From a bacterium MS4 (lineage in GTDB: Bacteria; Bacillota; Clostridia; Oscillospirales; Acutalibacteraceae): DNA of 64,000 nt. The notes beneath the pieces are model-generated. The model saw nothing but the letters and a program-made list of their open reading frames with translations. It did no database searches and was not told where the DNA came from. Position numbers and translations under genes: made by a program. Position 1 is the first letter of the stretch, and every line of letters begins with the position of its first letter. Where the stretch lies: positions 62,001-126,000 of the forward strand of contig CCFG01000009.1 of the NCBI GenBank assembly GCA_000752215.1, written 5' to 3'. Below, in pieces: positions 32,431-41,513 of this stretch.

Positions 32431-33959
32431 GCTTTCCGTTCACTTTTGCGGGATCCGGGCCATTTTACAAAGCCCTTCAAATACTGAAATTCGCGGGTGT
32501 TCCAGAACAGAACCAGATAAACCGTGTTGGGCACAAGAAGGCAGATCACGCATTTCACGGCAAAAGCCCAGAACCCGGCGCCGGGCAGGAAGGAACAGCA
32601 CAGATAGGTGAAATACCCTGTCAAGCCTGTCAGCACGGCGTAATAAACGTACCGCGCAAAATAAGCTCTGACCGGGCGGTGGAAGCCGTGCCGGAACAGG
32701 ACCAGCGGCTCCACCCAGAAATCGATCGTCATAGTGCTGATGAAGGTCCCGGCAAAAACGCCGATGATTCCGTACCGCTGTACCAGGATAATGGAAAAGA
32801 TCAGGTTTACCGCGGCTTCCAGAACCGCCTTGTACCGGTCATACCAGAACAGGCCGAACGCGTCGCGGAAGGTCAGCGTTGCCTGCCGCATGCCGGTGAC
32901 GAAGAAATTGAGGGCAATGACGAAGACAATGGGAAGGGCAAACAGAAGGTCCTGCCGCCTTGTCCACAGGGTGATAAATGGATTGAAAAGACAGAGAAGG
33001 CTGATCGAGCAGAAGCTGAAAATCCAGAAGCACGCAAAATTGATGGAAAGGTAAATATCGTACGATCTTTTTCTGTCCTCCAGCGCACCCAGATTCCCTA
33101 CGCTGGCCGTGATTCCGCTGAAAATCTGTGCGGTCAGCTGGCGCAGGGTGCTGGTAATCAGGAAGTAGTTGGAGTAGATGCCTACGCTGACGATGCCCAC
33201 AAAGCGGGAAATCAGCAGAATGTCGGTTCCGTTGACCACGGTGCTTCCGATTCGGTGCATAAACATTGCGCGGATATTTTTGAGGATGGAAGACCGGTCG
33301 CTTTTACTGAGTTTTTCTTTTTCGTACTGTCTGAGGTATGGGTACATCTGATCCGCCTTGCGAGCAAGGAAGAAGTTCGTGAAAAAGCTGAACAGAATCT
33401 GAACGCAGAGGTACAGAATAAAGTTGTGGGTCTGAAACAGAATGGCAATCTGAAGGATATTCTGCAAAATGCAGAAGCCGTACTGATATAAAGTACAGAC
33501 ATAATTTTTCTGGTCAGCCACAATAATGGACTGCTTGTAGGCGAAAAAATAAGTGATGACCGTATTGAAAATATACAGCAGATAAATGACGGTCAGATTT
33601 GGAATTCCGGGGTCTTCTTTTATAAACAGAGGATAAAACGGGGTAAAGGCAAGGCCCACGATTCCGACAATCAGCCCGATGGTGTGATAGGCCCTTTTGT
33701 ACAGGGCCATCAGCGCCCCGATTTTTTTGCGGTCGTTCTGCGCCAGCGGCTTGTACATGCTGAAAATGATCGCGGTACCCACGCCCAGCTCGGCCAGGGA
33801 AAGCAGCGTCAGGATATTGCTGAACAGCCCGCTGATCCCCAGATAGGCTTCCCCGAGGGTCCTGATAAAAATAGTCCTGCACAGGAAACTCAGCAGAATG
33901 CTGAACAGCTGGCTGCCGACATTGACAATAATATTCTTGATCGAGTTCTTACTGCGCAT
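32427..33959 (-). CDS. Polysaccharide/lipid flippase, MATE-like (Wzx family)
   Basis: 510 residues with 12-14 predicted membrane helices. The start MRSKNSIKNIIVNVGSQL, the RTIFIRTLGEAYLGISGLFSN segment (key part LGEAYLGISGLF) and the FVGIVSVGIYSNY repeat are typical of oligosaccharide repeat-unit exporters of the Wzx/MATE clan. It would move a lipid-linked glycan across the membrane. No glycosyltransferase genes are adjacent, so its substrate is unknown. It appears monocistronic. Confidence 0.85.
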   Translation of the reverse strand: MRSKNSIKNIIVNVGSQLFSILLSFLCRTIFIRTLGEAYLGISGLFSNILTLLSLAELGVGTAIIFSMYKPLAQNDRKKIGALMALYKRAYHTIGLIVGIVGLAFTPFYPLFIKEDPGIPNLTVIYLLYIFNTVITYFFAYKQSIIVADQKNYVCTLYQYGFCILQNILQIAILFQTHNFILYLCVQILFSFFTNFFLARKADQMYPYLRQYEKEKLSKSDRSSILKNIRAMFMHRIGSTVVNGTDILLISRFVGIVSVGIYSNYFLITSTLRQLTAQIFSGITASVGNLGALEDRKRSYDIYLSINFACFWIFSFCSISLLCLFNPFITLWTRRQDLLFALPIVFVIALNFFVTGMRQATLTFRDAFGLFWYDRYKAVLEAAVNLIFSIILVQRYGIIGVFAGTFISTMTIDFWVEPLVLFRHGFHRPVRAYFARYVYYAVLTGLTGYFTYLCCSFLPGAGFWAFAVKCVICLLVPNTVYLVLFWNTREFQYLKGFVKWPGSRKSERKA

Positions 33960-34118
33960 GGTTCACAGCCTTTCTGTTCAAAATGAATTCCGCCGGATAT
34001 TCTATCCTATCATTTATTTATGAATTTATTTTTGACGTGACGTTAACAGTATATGTCAGACAAATTCCGCAGCAGCAAAGAAATTTTTATATTCCTGCCA
34101 AAAAAGAAAACAGCGCAA

Positions 34119-34160
34119 TAAAACAGGGACGCCCCGCTGAAAGGGACTGTCCCTGTTTTG
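34119..34160 (-). terminator. Intrinsic terminator of the trpS operon
   Basis: On the minus strand AAAACAGGGAC...GTCCCTGTTTT forms an 11-bp stem with an 18-base loop that contains a further GC-rich part; TTTTATT follows. Confidence 0.75.
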
Positions 34161-34179
34161 CTTGATTACCGTGTCAGTC

Positions 34180-35196
34180 TCAGAAGGCTCTTGGAATAAA
34201 ACCGACCTTTTTCATGACCTTGTTCAGGGTGCGTACGGAAAGGGAAAGCGCTTTCTGCGCGCTTTCGGTATAGCACTGCTCCAGATAATCTTTATTTTTG
34301 ATCAGGTCGGCATACCGTTCCTGAATGGGGCGCAGATGCTCCACCACGGTTTCGCCCACGGCGGTCTTGAAATCGCCGTAGCCTTTATTATCGAACTCTT
34401 TTTCGATCTGCTCGTTGGAAAGCCCGGTCACGCAGGAGTAAATGCCCATCAGGTTATTGATGCCGTCCTTGCCTTCCCCGCAGCGGACACAGGCTTCGCT
34501 GTCCGTAATCGCACGCTTGCATTTGCGCATGATGTCCTCCGGCTTATCCAGAACGGCGACATAGGCGTTGGCGTTTTCATCGGACTTGCTCATTTTTCTG
34601 GTCGGCTCCTGCAGGGACATGATGCGTGCGCCCTGCTTGGGAATATAGGCATCCGGTACGGTGAAGGTCTGGCCGTAAATGCCGTTAAAGCGCTCCGCAA
34701 TATTGCGGGTGAGCTCCAGATGCTGCTTCTGATCGGCCCCCACGGGGACGAGGTCCGCCTGGTACAGCAGGATGTCCGCCGCCATCAGGCTGGGATATGT
34801 GAACAGGCCCGCGTTGACATTGTCGGCATGTTTTGCCGACTTGTCCTTGAACTGCGTCATCCGCTGCAGCTCGCCGAACTGCGTGTAGCAGTTCAGGACC
34901 CACGCAAGCTCGGAATGGGTGCAGACGTGGCTCTGGATGAAGAACGGGCTTTTTTTCGGATCGATGCCGCAGGCCAGCAGCAGAGCGTACGCTTCCAGCA
35001 CATTACGGCGGAATTTCGCTGGCTCCTGGCGGACGGTGATGGTGTGCAGGTCGGCCAGAGCAAAAATACAGCTGTATTCATCCTGCAGGCTGATCCAGTT
35101 TTTGAGCGCGCCCAGGTAGTTGCCGAGGGTAATCGTGCCGCTCGGCTGAATTGCGCTGAAGATGACCTTTTTGCGCTCGGTATTGGCTGTTTCCAT
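34180..35196 (-). CDS. trpS: Tryptophanyl-tRNA synthetase
   Basis: 338 residues, class Ic synthetase. The HIGH-type signature is PSGTITLGNYLGA (18-30) with the usual TxGN variant, and KMSKSDE is at 201-207; GADQKQHLELTRNIA is also conserved. It charges tRNA-Trp. The gene lies 18 bases after the aminotransferase gene and ends in a terminator. No T-box leader is visible. Confidence 0.95.
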   Translation of the reverse strand: METANTERKKVIFSAIQPSGTITLGNYLGALKNWISLQDEYSCIFALADLHTITVRQEPAKFRRNVLEAYALLLACGIDPKKSPFFIQSHVCTHSELAWVLNCYTQFGELQRMTQFKDKSAKHADNVNAGLFTYPSLMAADILLYQADLVPVGADQKQHLELTRNIAERFNGIYGQTFTVPDAYIPKQGARIMSLQEPTRKMSKSDENANAYVAVLDKPEDIMRKCKRAITDSEACVRCGEGKDGINNLMGIYSCVTGLSNEQIEKEFDNKGYGDFKTAVGETVVEHLRPIQERYADLIKNKDYLEQCYTESAQKALSLSVRTLNKVMKKVGFIPRAF

Positions 35197-35214
35197 TTTT
35201 GAATGCCTCCAAAA

Positions 35215-36408
35215 TTAATTCCTGATGATATCGTGGGCAAGCTCGCCCAGAATTTGAATTCCCTTCAACAGCTGAATGTCGGTGGGAGTGGAAAAATTGA
35301 TGCGGAAAGACTGGCAGGGCTCGTTTTCATTCGTCAGAAACGCGTTGCCCGGCACGACGCAGACCTTGCGCCCGACCGCCTGGCTGCAGAAGTCGATCAT
35401 ATCGATCCCGTCAGGAAGTGTGCACCACAGGAACAAACCGCCCTCGATCGGATTGTAGGTCACTTCCGGCGCGAGGTATTTGTCGAGCGCGGCCGTCGCG
35501 ATGGCGGATTTTTTCAGGTAAACCTCGCGCAGCCTTTTCAGCTGGGCGTCAAAGTCGTATTTCGTCATCAGTTCATGGCAGACGATCTGGGACCAGATGT
35601 TGGTGTGTACGTCCTCGCCCTGCTTGCAGACGATCATTTTCTGTAAAATTTCCCGCGGCGCGATCGCATAGCCCACGCGCATACCGGGGGAAATCACCTT
35701 TGAAAAGGTACCGGCGTAAATGACGAGCCCCTCTTCGTCCAGCGACTTGACCGCTTCGATATGTTCCCCGTAGAAACGAAGGTCGCCGTAAGGGTTGTCC
35801 TCCAGAATCAGGACACCGTATTTTTTGGCCAGGGCGTACAGGCGCCGCCGCTTTTCCCAGCTCATGGTGATGCCGGACGGATTCTGGAAATTGGGGATGG
35901 TGTAAATGAACCTGACGTTTGTTTCTTCCTGCAATGCCTTCTCCAGCTCGGCCAGGTCCATGCCGTCGCTTTCCATCGGGATTCCGCGCAGGCGGCAGTT
36001 GTAGGAGCGGAAGGTGTTCAGCGAGCCGATAAAGCTCGGCGCTTCGCAGAGCACCACGTCGCCCTCGTTGCAGAGCGATTTCGTCGCCAGGTCCATGACC
36101 TGCTGGGCTCCGCTGGTAATCAGAATATTGTCAAAATCACGGCCTACGCCGTGTATGCTTTTCATATAGGAGGAGAGGTAGTCGCGCAGGGGCGCGTAGC
36201 CTTCGGTGATGCTGTACTGCAGCGCGTCGATGGGCCGCTCCGACAGAATCCGCGCGGAGATTTCACTTACTTCCTTTACCGGGAAGGCCTCGGGCGCGGG
36301 ATTGCCCGCAGAGAGTGATATCACGCTTGGATCGGAGGCATACTTAAAGATCTCCCTGATTGCCGACGGTTTCAGCGATAAAACGCGGTCGGAAAATTGA
36401 TATTCCAT
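35215..36408 (-). CDS. PLP-dependent aminotransferase, class I/II (2-aminoadipate/aromatic type)
   Basis: 397 residues. ISLSAGNPAPEAFP near 30-43, TIPNFQNPSG (170-179), EDNPYGDLRF (203-212) and the Schiff-base Lys237 in GTFSKVISPGMRVGY place it in the LysN/MocR-catalytic-domain-like aminotransferases. These act on 2-aminoadipate, aromatic or branched-chain amino acids. It lacks the N-terminal GntR domain of MocR regulators. It is upstream of trpS in one unit, but this does not define the substrate. Confidence 0.88.
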   Translation of the reverse strand: MEYQFSDRVLSLKPSAIREIFKYASDPSVISLSAGNPAPEAFPVKEVSEISARILSERPIDALQYSITEGYAPLRDYLSSYMKSIHGVGRDFDNILITSGAQQVMDLATKSLCNEGDVVLCEAPSFIGSLNTFRSYNCRLRGIPMESDGMDLAELEKALQEETNVRFIYTIPNFQNPSGITMSWEKRRRLYALAKKYGVLILEDNPYGDLRFYGEHIEAVKSLDEEGLVIYAGTFSKVISPGMRVGYAIAPREILQKMIVCKQGEDVHTNIWSQIVCHELMTKYDFDAQLKRLREVYLKKSAIATAALDKYLAPEVTYNPIEGGLFLWCTLPDGIDMIDFCSQAVGRKVCVVPGNAFLTNENEPCQSFRINFSTPTDIQLLKGIQILGELAHDIIRN

Positions 36409-36610
36409 ATTGTCACCCTCTCATTACGATTGATTTTTATGATACCACAGGCGCACCGCGTGTTGTGGTATATTTATAAATTGGCGAAGCGGGTAAAATC
36501 GTCGCTTGCGATTATTTTACCACAGAAACCGGGGAAAGACTATAAAAAACCGTACAATTTATAAAAATACTTATAATGCGATTGGAAACGCCAAATTTTT
36601 ACGGCGCGTT

Positions 36611-36643
36611 ATGACAATAGCAACCATATACATATAGTATAAT
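36611..36643 (+). promoter_or_regulatory. spoIIE promoter with 21-bp spacer
   Basis: ATGACA (36611-36616) and a perfect TATAAT (36638-36643) are separated by 21 bases, too far for ordinary sigma-A promoters. B. subtilis spoIIE has this same kind of over-long spacing, where Spo0A-P assists sigma-A. On the reverse strand TTGTCAT overlaps the -35 box and resembles an imperfect 0A box (TGTCGAA). Confidence 0.7.
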
Positions 36644-36696
36644 TATTTTTAGCAAAAAATGGACAAGTTACCAAATAATGTATGGCGGTGATAGGA

Positions 36697-39021
36697 ATGT
36701 TAAAAGCGAAGGCGGGGCGCGTCAGCTTTACGACGGCTGCTTTGGACCCTACAAAGGCTGTTGCAAAGCAGGTGGTTTATTTCACGGTGGCGCTGCTCTG
36801 TTCACGGGGACTGGTATTCGGCAAATACGCGCCGTTCGGCGTTGCGGCGGTCGCGGCATTCCCGTACGCGGGAATCTGGAGCGTTGTGCTGGGAAGCACA
36901 GCGGGGTATCTGCTGCCTTCTCCGGCGGCTGTGCCGGTACATTATATAGCGGCGGTCCTGGCTGCCGCGGCAATCCGCTGGACGCTGAATGACCTGATCA
37001 AGCTAAAAATGCATCCGGGCTTTGCTCCCGCGACGGCGTTTCTTCCGGTGTTCTGTACGGGCATGGCCATCGTCTTTGTCAACGGCTCCGCTTCGACGAC
37101 CGTGGCGATGTATGTGGCGGAAGCGCTCCTTGCCGGCGGGATGGCATACTTCTTTGCGCGCACGTCCAAGGTGATCGCTTCCGGCAGGAGCATCGGCACC
37201 ATGAACCCGCAGGAAATCGCCTGTGCGGCGCTGTCGGCGGGCGTGGTTCTGCTGTCGCTTTCCAACCTGAGCATCGGCCCGGTCTCGCTCGGGCGCGTGC
37301 TGGCGGTGGTGGCGATCCTGTTTGCCGCGCGCTACGGCGGCGTTGCCGGCGGCAGCGTGGCGGGCATTTCGGCGGGCATTGTGTTCAGCCTTTCCACCTC
37401 GGGCCTGAACTATCTTTCCGGCGCCTACGCGCTCGGCGGTATGATGGCGGGTGTATTTTCCCCGGTCGGGCAGCTCGCGTCCGTAGTCGCCTTTATTTTT
37501 TCCAACGCGGTCGCCTCGCTTCAGGTGGGCAATCAGGAAGCCGTCATAGGGGGGCTTTACGAAGTGATGACGGCGACTGTCTTTTATATGCTGCTGCCGC
37601 AGAAGGTCGGAGCGCCGCTGATCGGCATGTTTTCTCACGCCGACGATACCTCCCGTTCCGACGGCCTTCGCCGTTCCGTTATCATGAAGCTTGATTACGC
37701 CGCGAAGGCCCTCGGCAGCGTCTCCGAGTCGGTGGAGGAAGTCTCCAAAAAGCTTTATACCGCGTGTGCCCCGGACATCAACGGCGTGTACAAGAAAACG
37801 ATGGACGATGTCTGCTGCAGCTGCGGGTTAAAGGTTTACTGCTGGGAGCGCAACTACAGCGAAAGCATGAACGCGTTCAACGATCTGACGGACAAGCTCA
37901 GGGCGAAAGGGAAGATCGAGCGCGCCGACTTTAACACGCAGTTTGCCACACACTGCAGCAGGCTGCCGGTGGTTATGGACAGCGTCAACACCAATTATAA
38001 TGAATTCATGATCCGGGACGCGGCGGACAGCCGCGCGCAGCAGGTGCGGAGCATGGTTTCCGACCAGTTTACCACCACCAGCAACATGCTGGAGGATATG
38101 GCGGCGGAGCTTGAGCTTTACGAGCAGTTCGATTTCGCCGCGGCGCAGAAGGTCGGGGAAGTCCTGCGCGGGGCGGGCATCCTGCCCATTGACATCAGCT
38201 GCCGTACGGACCGTTTCGACCGCATGTCGATCGAAATCATCACTGCCCAGCTGGACGGCGTCCGCCTGAACAAAGCCGAGCTTACGGACGAAATTTCACA
38301 CGCGTGCGGCCGGAGCTTCCAGCAGCCCTGCATCAGCATGGTAAAAGGGAAGTGCAGGCTGCAGATTTCGGAGCGCCCCCTTTACCGCGTGCAGACCGGA
38401 TGCGCCCAGCACTCCTGCGGAAACAGGCAGCTCTGCGGCGACAGCTGGGACACCTTCCCCGACGGCAACGGCCGCCAGATCGCGATCATCAGTGACGGAA
38501 TGGGGACGGGCGGCCGCGCGGCGGTAGACGGCGCGATGGCCTGCGGGATTCTATCCCGTCTGGTCAAAGCCGGTATCGGGTTCGACGCCTCGCTCAAGAT
38601 CGTGAATTCGGCACTGATGGTGAAATCGGGCGACGAATCGCTCGCGACCGTTGATTTGGCCGCGATCGACCTTTTCAACGGGAGCCTTGAATTTATGAAG
38701 GCCGGTGCGCCCATCAGCGTGCTGCGCAAATCGGGGCGGGCCGTGGTGATCGACGCGCCCAGCCTGCCGATCGGCATCCTGAACGAAATCAATTTCGCCA
38801 AGTCCTCGGACAGCCTGGGAAAAGACGACCTGCTGATTATGCTTTCCGACGGGGCGCTCGCCGGTGGGGACGATTGGATCTGTGAAGCGGTGGAGAAATG
38901 GAACGGCCAGATCCCGCAGGAGCTTGCGGAGGAAATCGTAACACAGGCGATCGCCCGCCGCACCGACGGCCACGACGACGATATCACTGCTTTGGTAATA
39001 AAAGTAAGAGAAAACGAATAA
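36697..39021 (+). CDS. spoIIE: Stage II sporulation protein E
   Basis: About 774 residues. The first third has about ten hydrophobic segments, a central region contains a Cys cluster (VCCSCGLKVYCWERN), and the C-terminal PP2C phosphatase has ISDGMGTGGRA near 600, LIMLSDGAL near 716 and GHDDDITALVIKV at the end. SpoIIE dephosphorylates SpoIIAA at the division septum and thereby activates sigma-F. I prefer the ATG at 36697 because GGCGGTGA lies eight bases upstream; ATG 36682 has no site. It is monocistronic, with a 21-bp-spaced promoter. Confidence 0.95.
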   Translation: MLKAKAGRVSFTTAALDPTKAVAKQVVYFTVALLCSRGLVFGKYAPFGVAAVAAFPYAGIWSVVLGSTAGYLLPSPAAVPVHYIAAVLAAAAIRWTLNDLIKLKMHPGFAPATAFLPVFCTGMAIVFVNGSASTTVAMYVAEALLAGGMAYFFARTSKVIASGRSIGTMNPQEIACAALSAGVVLLSLSNLSIGPVSLGRVLAVVAILFAARYGGVAGGSVAGISAGIVFSLSTSGLNYLSGAYALGGMMAGVFSPVGQLASVVAFIFSNAVASLQVGNQEAVIGGLYEVMTATVFYMLLPQKVGAPLIGMFSHADDTSRSDGLRRSVIMKLDYAAKALGSVSESVEEVSKKLYTACAPDINGVYKKTMDDVCCSCGLKVYCWERNYSESMNAFNDLTDKLRAKGKIERADFNTQFATHCSRLPVVMDSVNTNYNEFMIRDAADSRAQQVRSMVSDQFTTTSNMLEDMAAELELYEQFDFAAAQKVGEVLRGAGILPIDISCRTDRFDRMSIEIITAQLDGVRLNKAELTDEISHACGRSFQQPCISMVKGKCRLQISERPLYRVQTGCAQHSCGNRQLCGDSWDTFPDGNGRQIAIISDGMGTGGRAAVDGAMACGILSRLVKAGIGFDASLKIVNSALMVKSGDESLATVDLAAIDLFNGSLEFMKAGAPISVLRKSGRAVVIDAPSLPIGILNEINFAKSSDSLGKDDLLIMLSDGALAGGDDWICEAVEKWNGQIPQELAEEIVTQAIARRTDGHDDDITALVIKVRENE

Positions 39022-39037
39022 GGACGGTGACCGGAAG

Positions 39038-39070
39038 AGGGCGGGAGGCATTGCCTCCCGCCCTGATTTT
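39038..39070. terminator. Bidirectional intrinsic terminator
   Basis: AGGGCGGGAGGCA (39038-39050) pairs with TGCCTCCCGCCCT (39052-39064), followed by GATTTT on the plus strand. It ends spoIIE and, on the other strand, the ribbon-helix-helix gene. Confidence 0.85.
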
Positions 39071-39272
39071 ACTTCTCTTCCGGTACAATTTCGCAGTTCT
39101 CAACAGCATATTCCAGAAAAATGCCGATCAGTTCATTCCGGCTTCTTCCGCTTTTTGAAGAGAGTTCGTCAATGGCCGCAGCCGTTTCCTCCCTGATGCG
39201 TATGGAAAAGGTTTTGTACCCGTCCTCGCCCTTCGGCGCCTTGGCCTTTATAATTATTTTTCGGTTTTCCAT
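39069..39272 (-). CDS. Ribbon-helix-helix (Arc/CopG-like) DNA-binding protein
   Basis: 67 residues from ATG 39272, preceded by GCAGGTGA; a TTG at 39290 lies upstream. The strand-helix-helix pattern is YKTFSIRIREETAAAIDELSSKSGRSRNELI (key parts TFSIRIREE and SGRSRNELI), then FLEYAVENCEIV. Such proteins are small dimeric repressors. It is alone, without a toxin gene beside it, and its target is unknown. Confidence 0.8.
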   Translation of the reverse strand: MENRKIIIKAKAPKGEDGYKTFSIRIREETAAAIDELSSKSGRSRNELIGIFLEYAVENCEIVPEEK

Positions 39273-39371
39273 GCGGTCACCTGCTTTCAAACATATTATA
39301 TGTTTGAAATTTGATTGAATATATGTTATAATTTATGTTATAAAATAAATTCTATAGTAGAGGCGGTTCCT

Positions 39372-39578
39372 TTGCCGGATTACCAGAGAATGTATACAAC
39401 GCTTTTCAACCAGATAACAAGCACAATTGAGCAGCTAAAGCTGGTACAGCAAAGAACGGAGGAGATGTATATAAAATCAGACGAAACTTTTGTAAAAATG
39501 CAAATCGGGATAAAAAATAAGGTGACAAGTAATTTTAGAAAAAATTTACAATATAGCCTTCTACATACTTCCACATAG
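39372..39578 (+). CDS. Small conserved clostridial hypothetical protein
   Basis: 68 residues if TTG 39372 is the start, which is supported by AGAGGCGG eight bases upstream. The PDYQRMYTTLFNQITSTIE then QRTEEMY pattern resembles short helical proteins common in Clostridia (YxxLF...TIEQL...EEMYI). The last 30 residues (TFVKMQIGIKN...) are basic, AT-rich in codons and less typical, so a frameshift near 39480 or a variant tail is possible. Function is unknown. Confidence 0.55.
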   Translation: MPDYQRMYTTLFNQITSTIEQLKLVQQRTEEMYIKSDETFVKMQIGIKNKVTSNFRKNLQYSLLHTST

Positions 39579-39683
39579 TACTTGATATTTTTTCTGTGGA
39601 GATGTAGTATGTTGTTCATGGCGGAGCTTGTAAAAGTCCGTCGGCACAGCGTAACCATACTATGAAAATTAAGGAGTACGATT

Positions 39684-40352
39684 ATGACATTGAATGTGAA
39701 AAGAACACTGGCGGCCTGCATCTGTGCGGCGTGTACGCTCGCGGTAATAACAGGCTGCTCCAATTTCAACTCCGGCAGCTCACAGATCGCCTCTTCCGCA
39801 CCGGTCTCTTCGGAAGCTGTTTCCTCCTCTGTCGCCTCCGAGGTAAGCTCGGCGCAGGAATCTTCCCAGCCGGTTGATGCTCAGGCGGATCTTCTCAAGC
39901 TGATGAAAGAGACAGCGGTAAAAGGAAAAGTGATGAACTGCGACTTTGCGGTTCAATCCAATGTAATTGAGGATGTAGAGGAAAAGTGGGGCAAGGAAGA
40001 CAAATCCGAATACATTGCCGCCGCCAAGGGAACCTACGCGACCTATTCCAAGAAGGGCTTCGTGTTTGGCTTCAACAAGGGCTCTCAGCTTTTTGAAGTC
40101 AGGTCTTTTGACAGCCAGCTGAAAGAAATCACCCTTTCCAAAACGGAAGAGGTTTTCGGCAAGCCGGATTACGATGTGACTTCGGGCAGCGACAGGATCA
40201 TTGGATACGTTGTCAGCAAGGACTATAAAATGCTGATGGTGTTCGCGGATTCCAAGGCGAACGGCGCGAACGCCGTGCTCGATCATTACTCTGTATTTTA
40301 TCCTGCCGGTACGGTCAACATGATGGCCGACGATCCCGGCCGCCAGTGGTAA
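39684..40352 (+). CDS. YjgB/DUF4309-family lipoprotein
   Basis: 222 residues. Lipobox LAVITGCSN with Cys25, then a Ser/Ala/Val-rich linker to about 65 and a compact domain: EKWGKEDKSEYIAAAKGTYATY, FVFGFNKGSQLFEVRSFD and VFGKPDYDV. This matches the YjgB (DUF4309) domain of Firmicutes surface lipoproteins, whose role is unknown. AAGGAG precedes the ATG. It has its own terminator and no operon partner. Confidence 0.8.
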   Translation: MTLNVKRTLAACICAACTLAVITGCSNFNSGSSQIASSAPVSSEAVSSSVASEVSSAQESSQPVDAQADLLKLMKETAVKGKVMNCDFAVQSNVIEDVEEKWGKEDKSEYIAAAKGTYATYSKKGFVFGFNKGSQLFEVRSFDSQLKEITLSKTEEVFGKPDYDVTSGSDRIIGYVVSKDYKMLMVFADSKANGANAVLDHYSVFYPAGTVNMMADDPGRQW

Positions 40353-40411
40353 CAAAGGCCGCAAAGCATCCTGACGCTCTTTTCCCTTGTGGGATGAACT
40401 GAATACAGATC

Positions 40412-40452
40412 AAAACACCTTCTTCCCGTTTTTGGGGGAGAAGGTGTTTTCT
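40412..40452. terminator. Intrinsic terminator between convergent genes
   Basis: AAAACACCTTCTTCCC pairs with GGGGGAGAAGGTGTTTT (one G-U) and has A/T tracts on both sides, serving the YjgB-type gene (+) and possibly the XRE-membrane gene (-). Confidence 0.75.
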
Positions 40453-40535
40453 TAACAAAGCTTTTTGGTGTGTCGCCTGTGACCGCTATGAAAATAAGGG
40501 ATTTCACGCGATGGCTCTGCGGATACCCCGTCAGG

Positions 40536-41303
40536 CTATTCATAACGCTTTCCCGCGACGATGATCGGAACAAAGAGACCGAGACAGGCGGTCAGGCTGA
40601 AATACAGCCTGCAGGATTCCCACACATAGGCGGGGAAAAGCCGCGCGATCAGAAAATACAGCAGGGGGAACAGTACGGCGACTGAAAGGGTCCACACACG
40701 ACCCGCCCGGAGGATATGCGGCCAGTTGCTGTTGTTAAAACGGACTCCCGCCAGATTCATCCGAAAGATGCCGTCGCTGTAGCTGCTGATTTTATTTTCG
40801 TCGTAATACGCGGGCAGCGTTTCCTTTACAAACAGGCAGAACCATGCTCCGAACAGCAGGCAGAGGAGTTCGGTAAGCGCAAGGTTTTCCCGCAGTTCCC
40901 GGTAGGTAAATCCAAGTGCCAGCAGGACGCCGGTTTCCACGGCCACGGCCGCCAGACAGGCAAGATAACAGGCAATGTACCGCTTCCGCCGTTCCTTGCG
41001 CTCGCGCCGCTCCTTTGTGGAAAGTCCGATGGTTCCGGTCACCAGCTTTTCCACCTCCTTTACATTCAGATGCTCCGGCTCCCGGATAAACTGTCCGCTG
41101 AGCAGCTCCGTCACGGTTACTCCCAACAGGTCGGACAATGGAAATAGCAGAGCGATATCCGGCATACTCAGCCCGCGCTCCCATTTACTGACGGCTTTAT
41201 CGGAAACAAACAGTTTTTGCGCCAGTTCCTTTTGTGTAAGATTTTTTTCTTTCCTTAACTGCGTTAAAAAAACTCCAAATTTTTGATTGTCAATTTCGTA
41301 CAT
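40536..41303 (-). CDS. XRE-family regulator with C-terminal membrane domain
   Basis: 255 residues. The HTH (about 10-65) reads FLTQLRKEKNLTQKELAQKLF, VSDKAVSKWERGLSMPD and LLGVTVTELLSG. A charged ERRERKERRKR stretch (about 98-108) precedes four hydrophobic segments (from about 110, 140, 205 and 235). This HTH-plus-membrane layout is common in Firmicutes and suggests a membrane-tethered regulator. The signal and targets are unknown. It is monocistronic. Confidence 0.82.
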   Translation of the reverse strand: MYEIDNQKFGVFLTQLRKEKNLTQKELAQKLFVSDKAVSKWERGLSMPDIALLFPLSDLLGVTVTELLSGQFIREPEHLNVKEVEKLVTGTIGLSTKERRERKERRKRYIACYLACLAAVAVETGVLLALGFTYRELRENLALTELLCLLFGAWFCLFVKETLPAYYDENKISSYSDGIFRMNLAGVRFNNSNWPHILRAGRVWTLSVAVLFPLLYFLIARLFPAYVWESCRLYFSLTACLGLFVPIIVAGKRYE

Positions 41304-41451
41304 ATCCGAAGCCTCCTTGACAGCATTGTACTCTCTGCCGAGATTTCAGGCAACCGACTGACAGTAGAATGAAGGATTACCGGCATTTTTGGCATGCTTT
41401 ATTAAGAATCCGGCGTTGATAAAAGGGTTTATGAACTTCGGGGGAAAAGAC

Positions 41452-41483
41452 AAAAACGGATACCCCGAAGAGTATCCGTTTTT
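41452..41483 (-). terminator. Intrinsic terminator of the metG-tatD operon
   Basis: AAAAACGGATAC (41452-41463) pairs with GTATCCGTTTTT (41472-41483); on the minus strand the stem runs into TTTTTG, 30 bases beyond the TatD stop. Confidence 0.85.
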
Positions 41484-41513
41484 ACTTCCGGCCTGCTTTC
41501 GCCGGGAGAACTC

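Noticed and set aside
39069-39578. Ribbon-helix-helix gene and neighbour as a toxin-antitoxin pair
   Set aside because: The genes are divergent and the neighbour resembles a conserved helical protein, not a known toxin.
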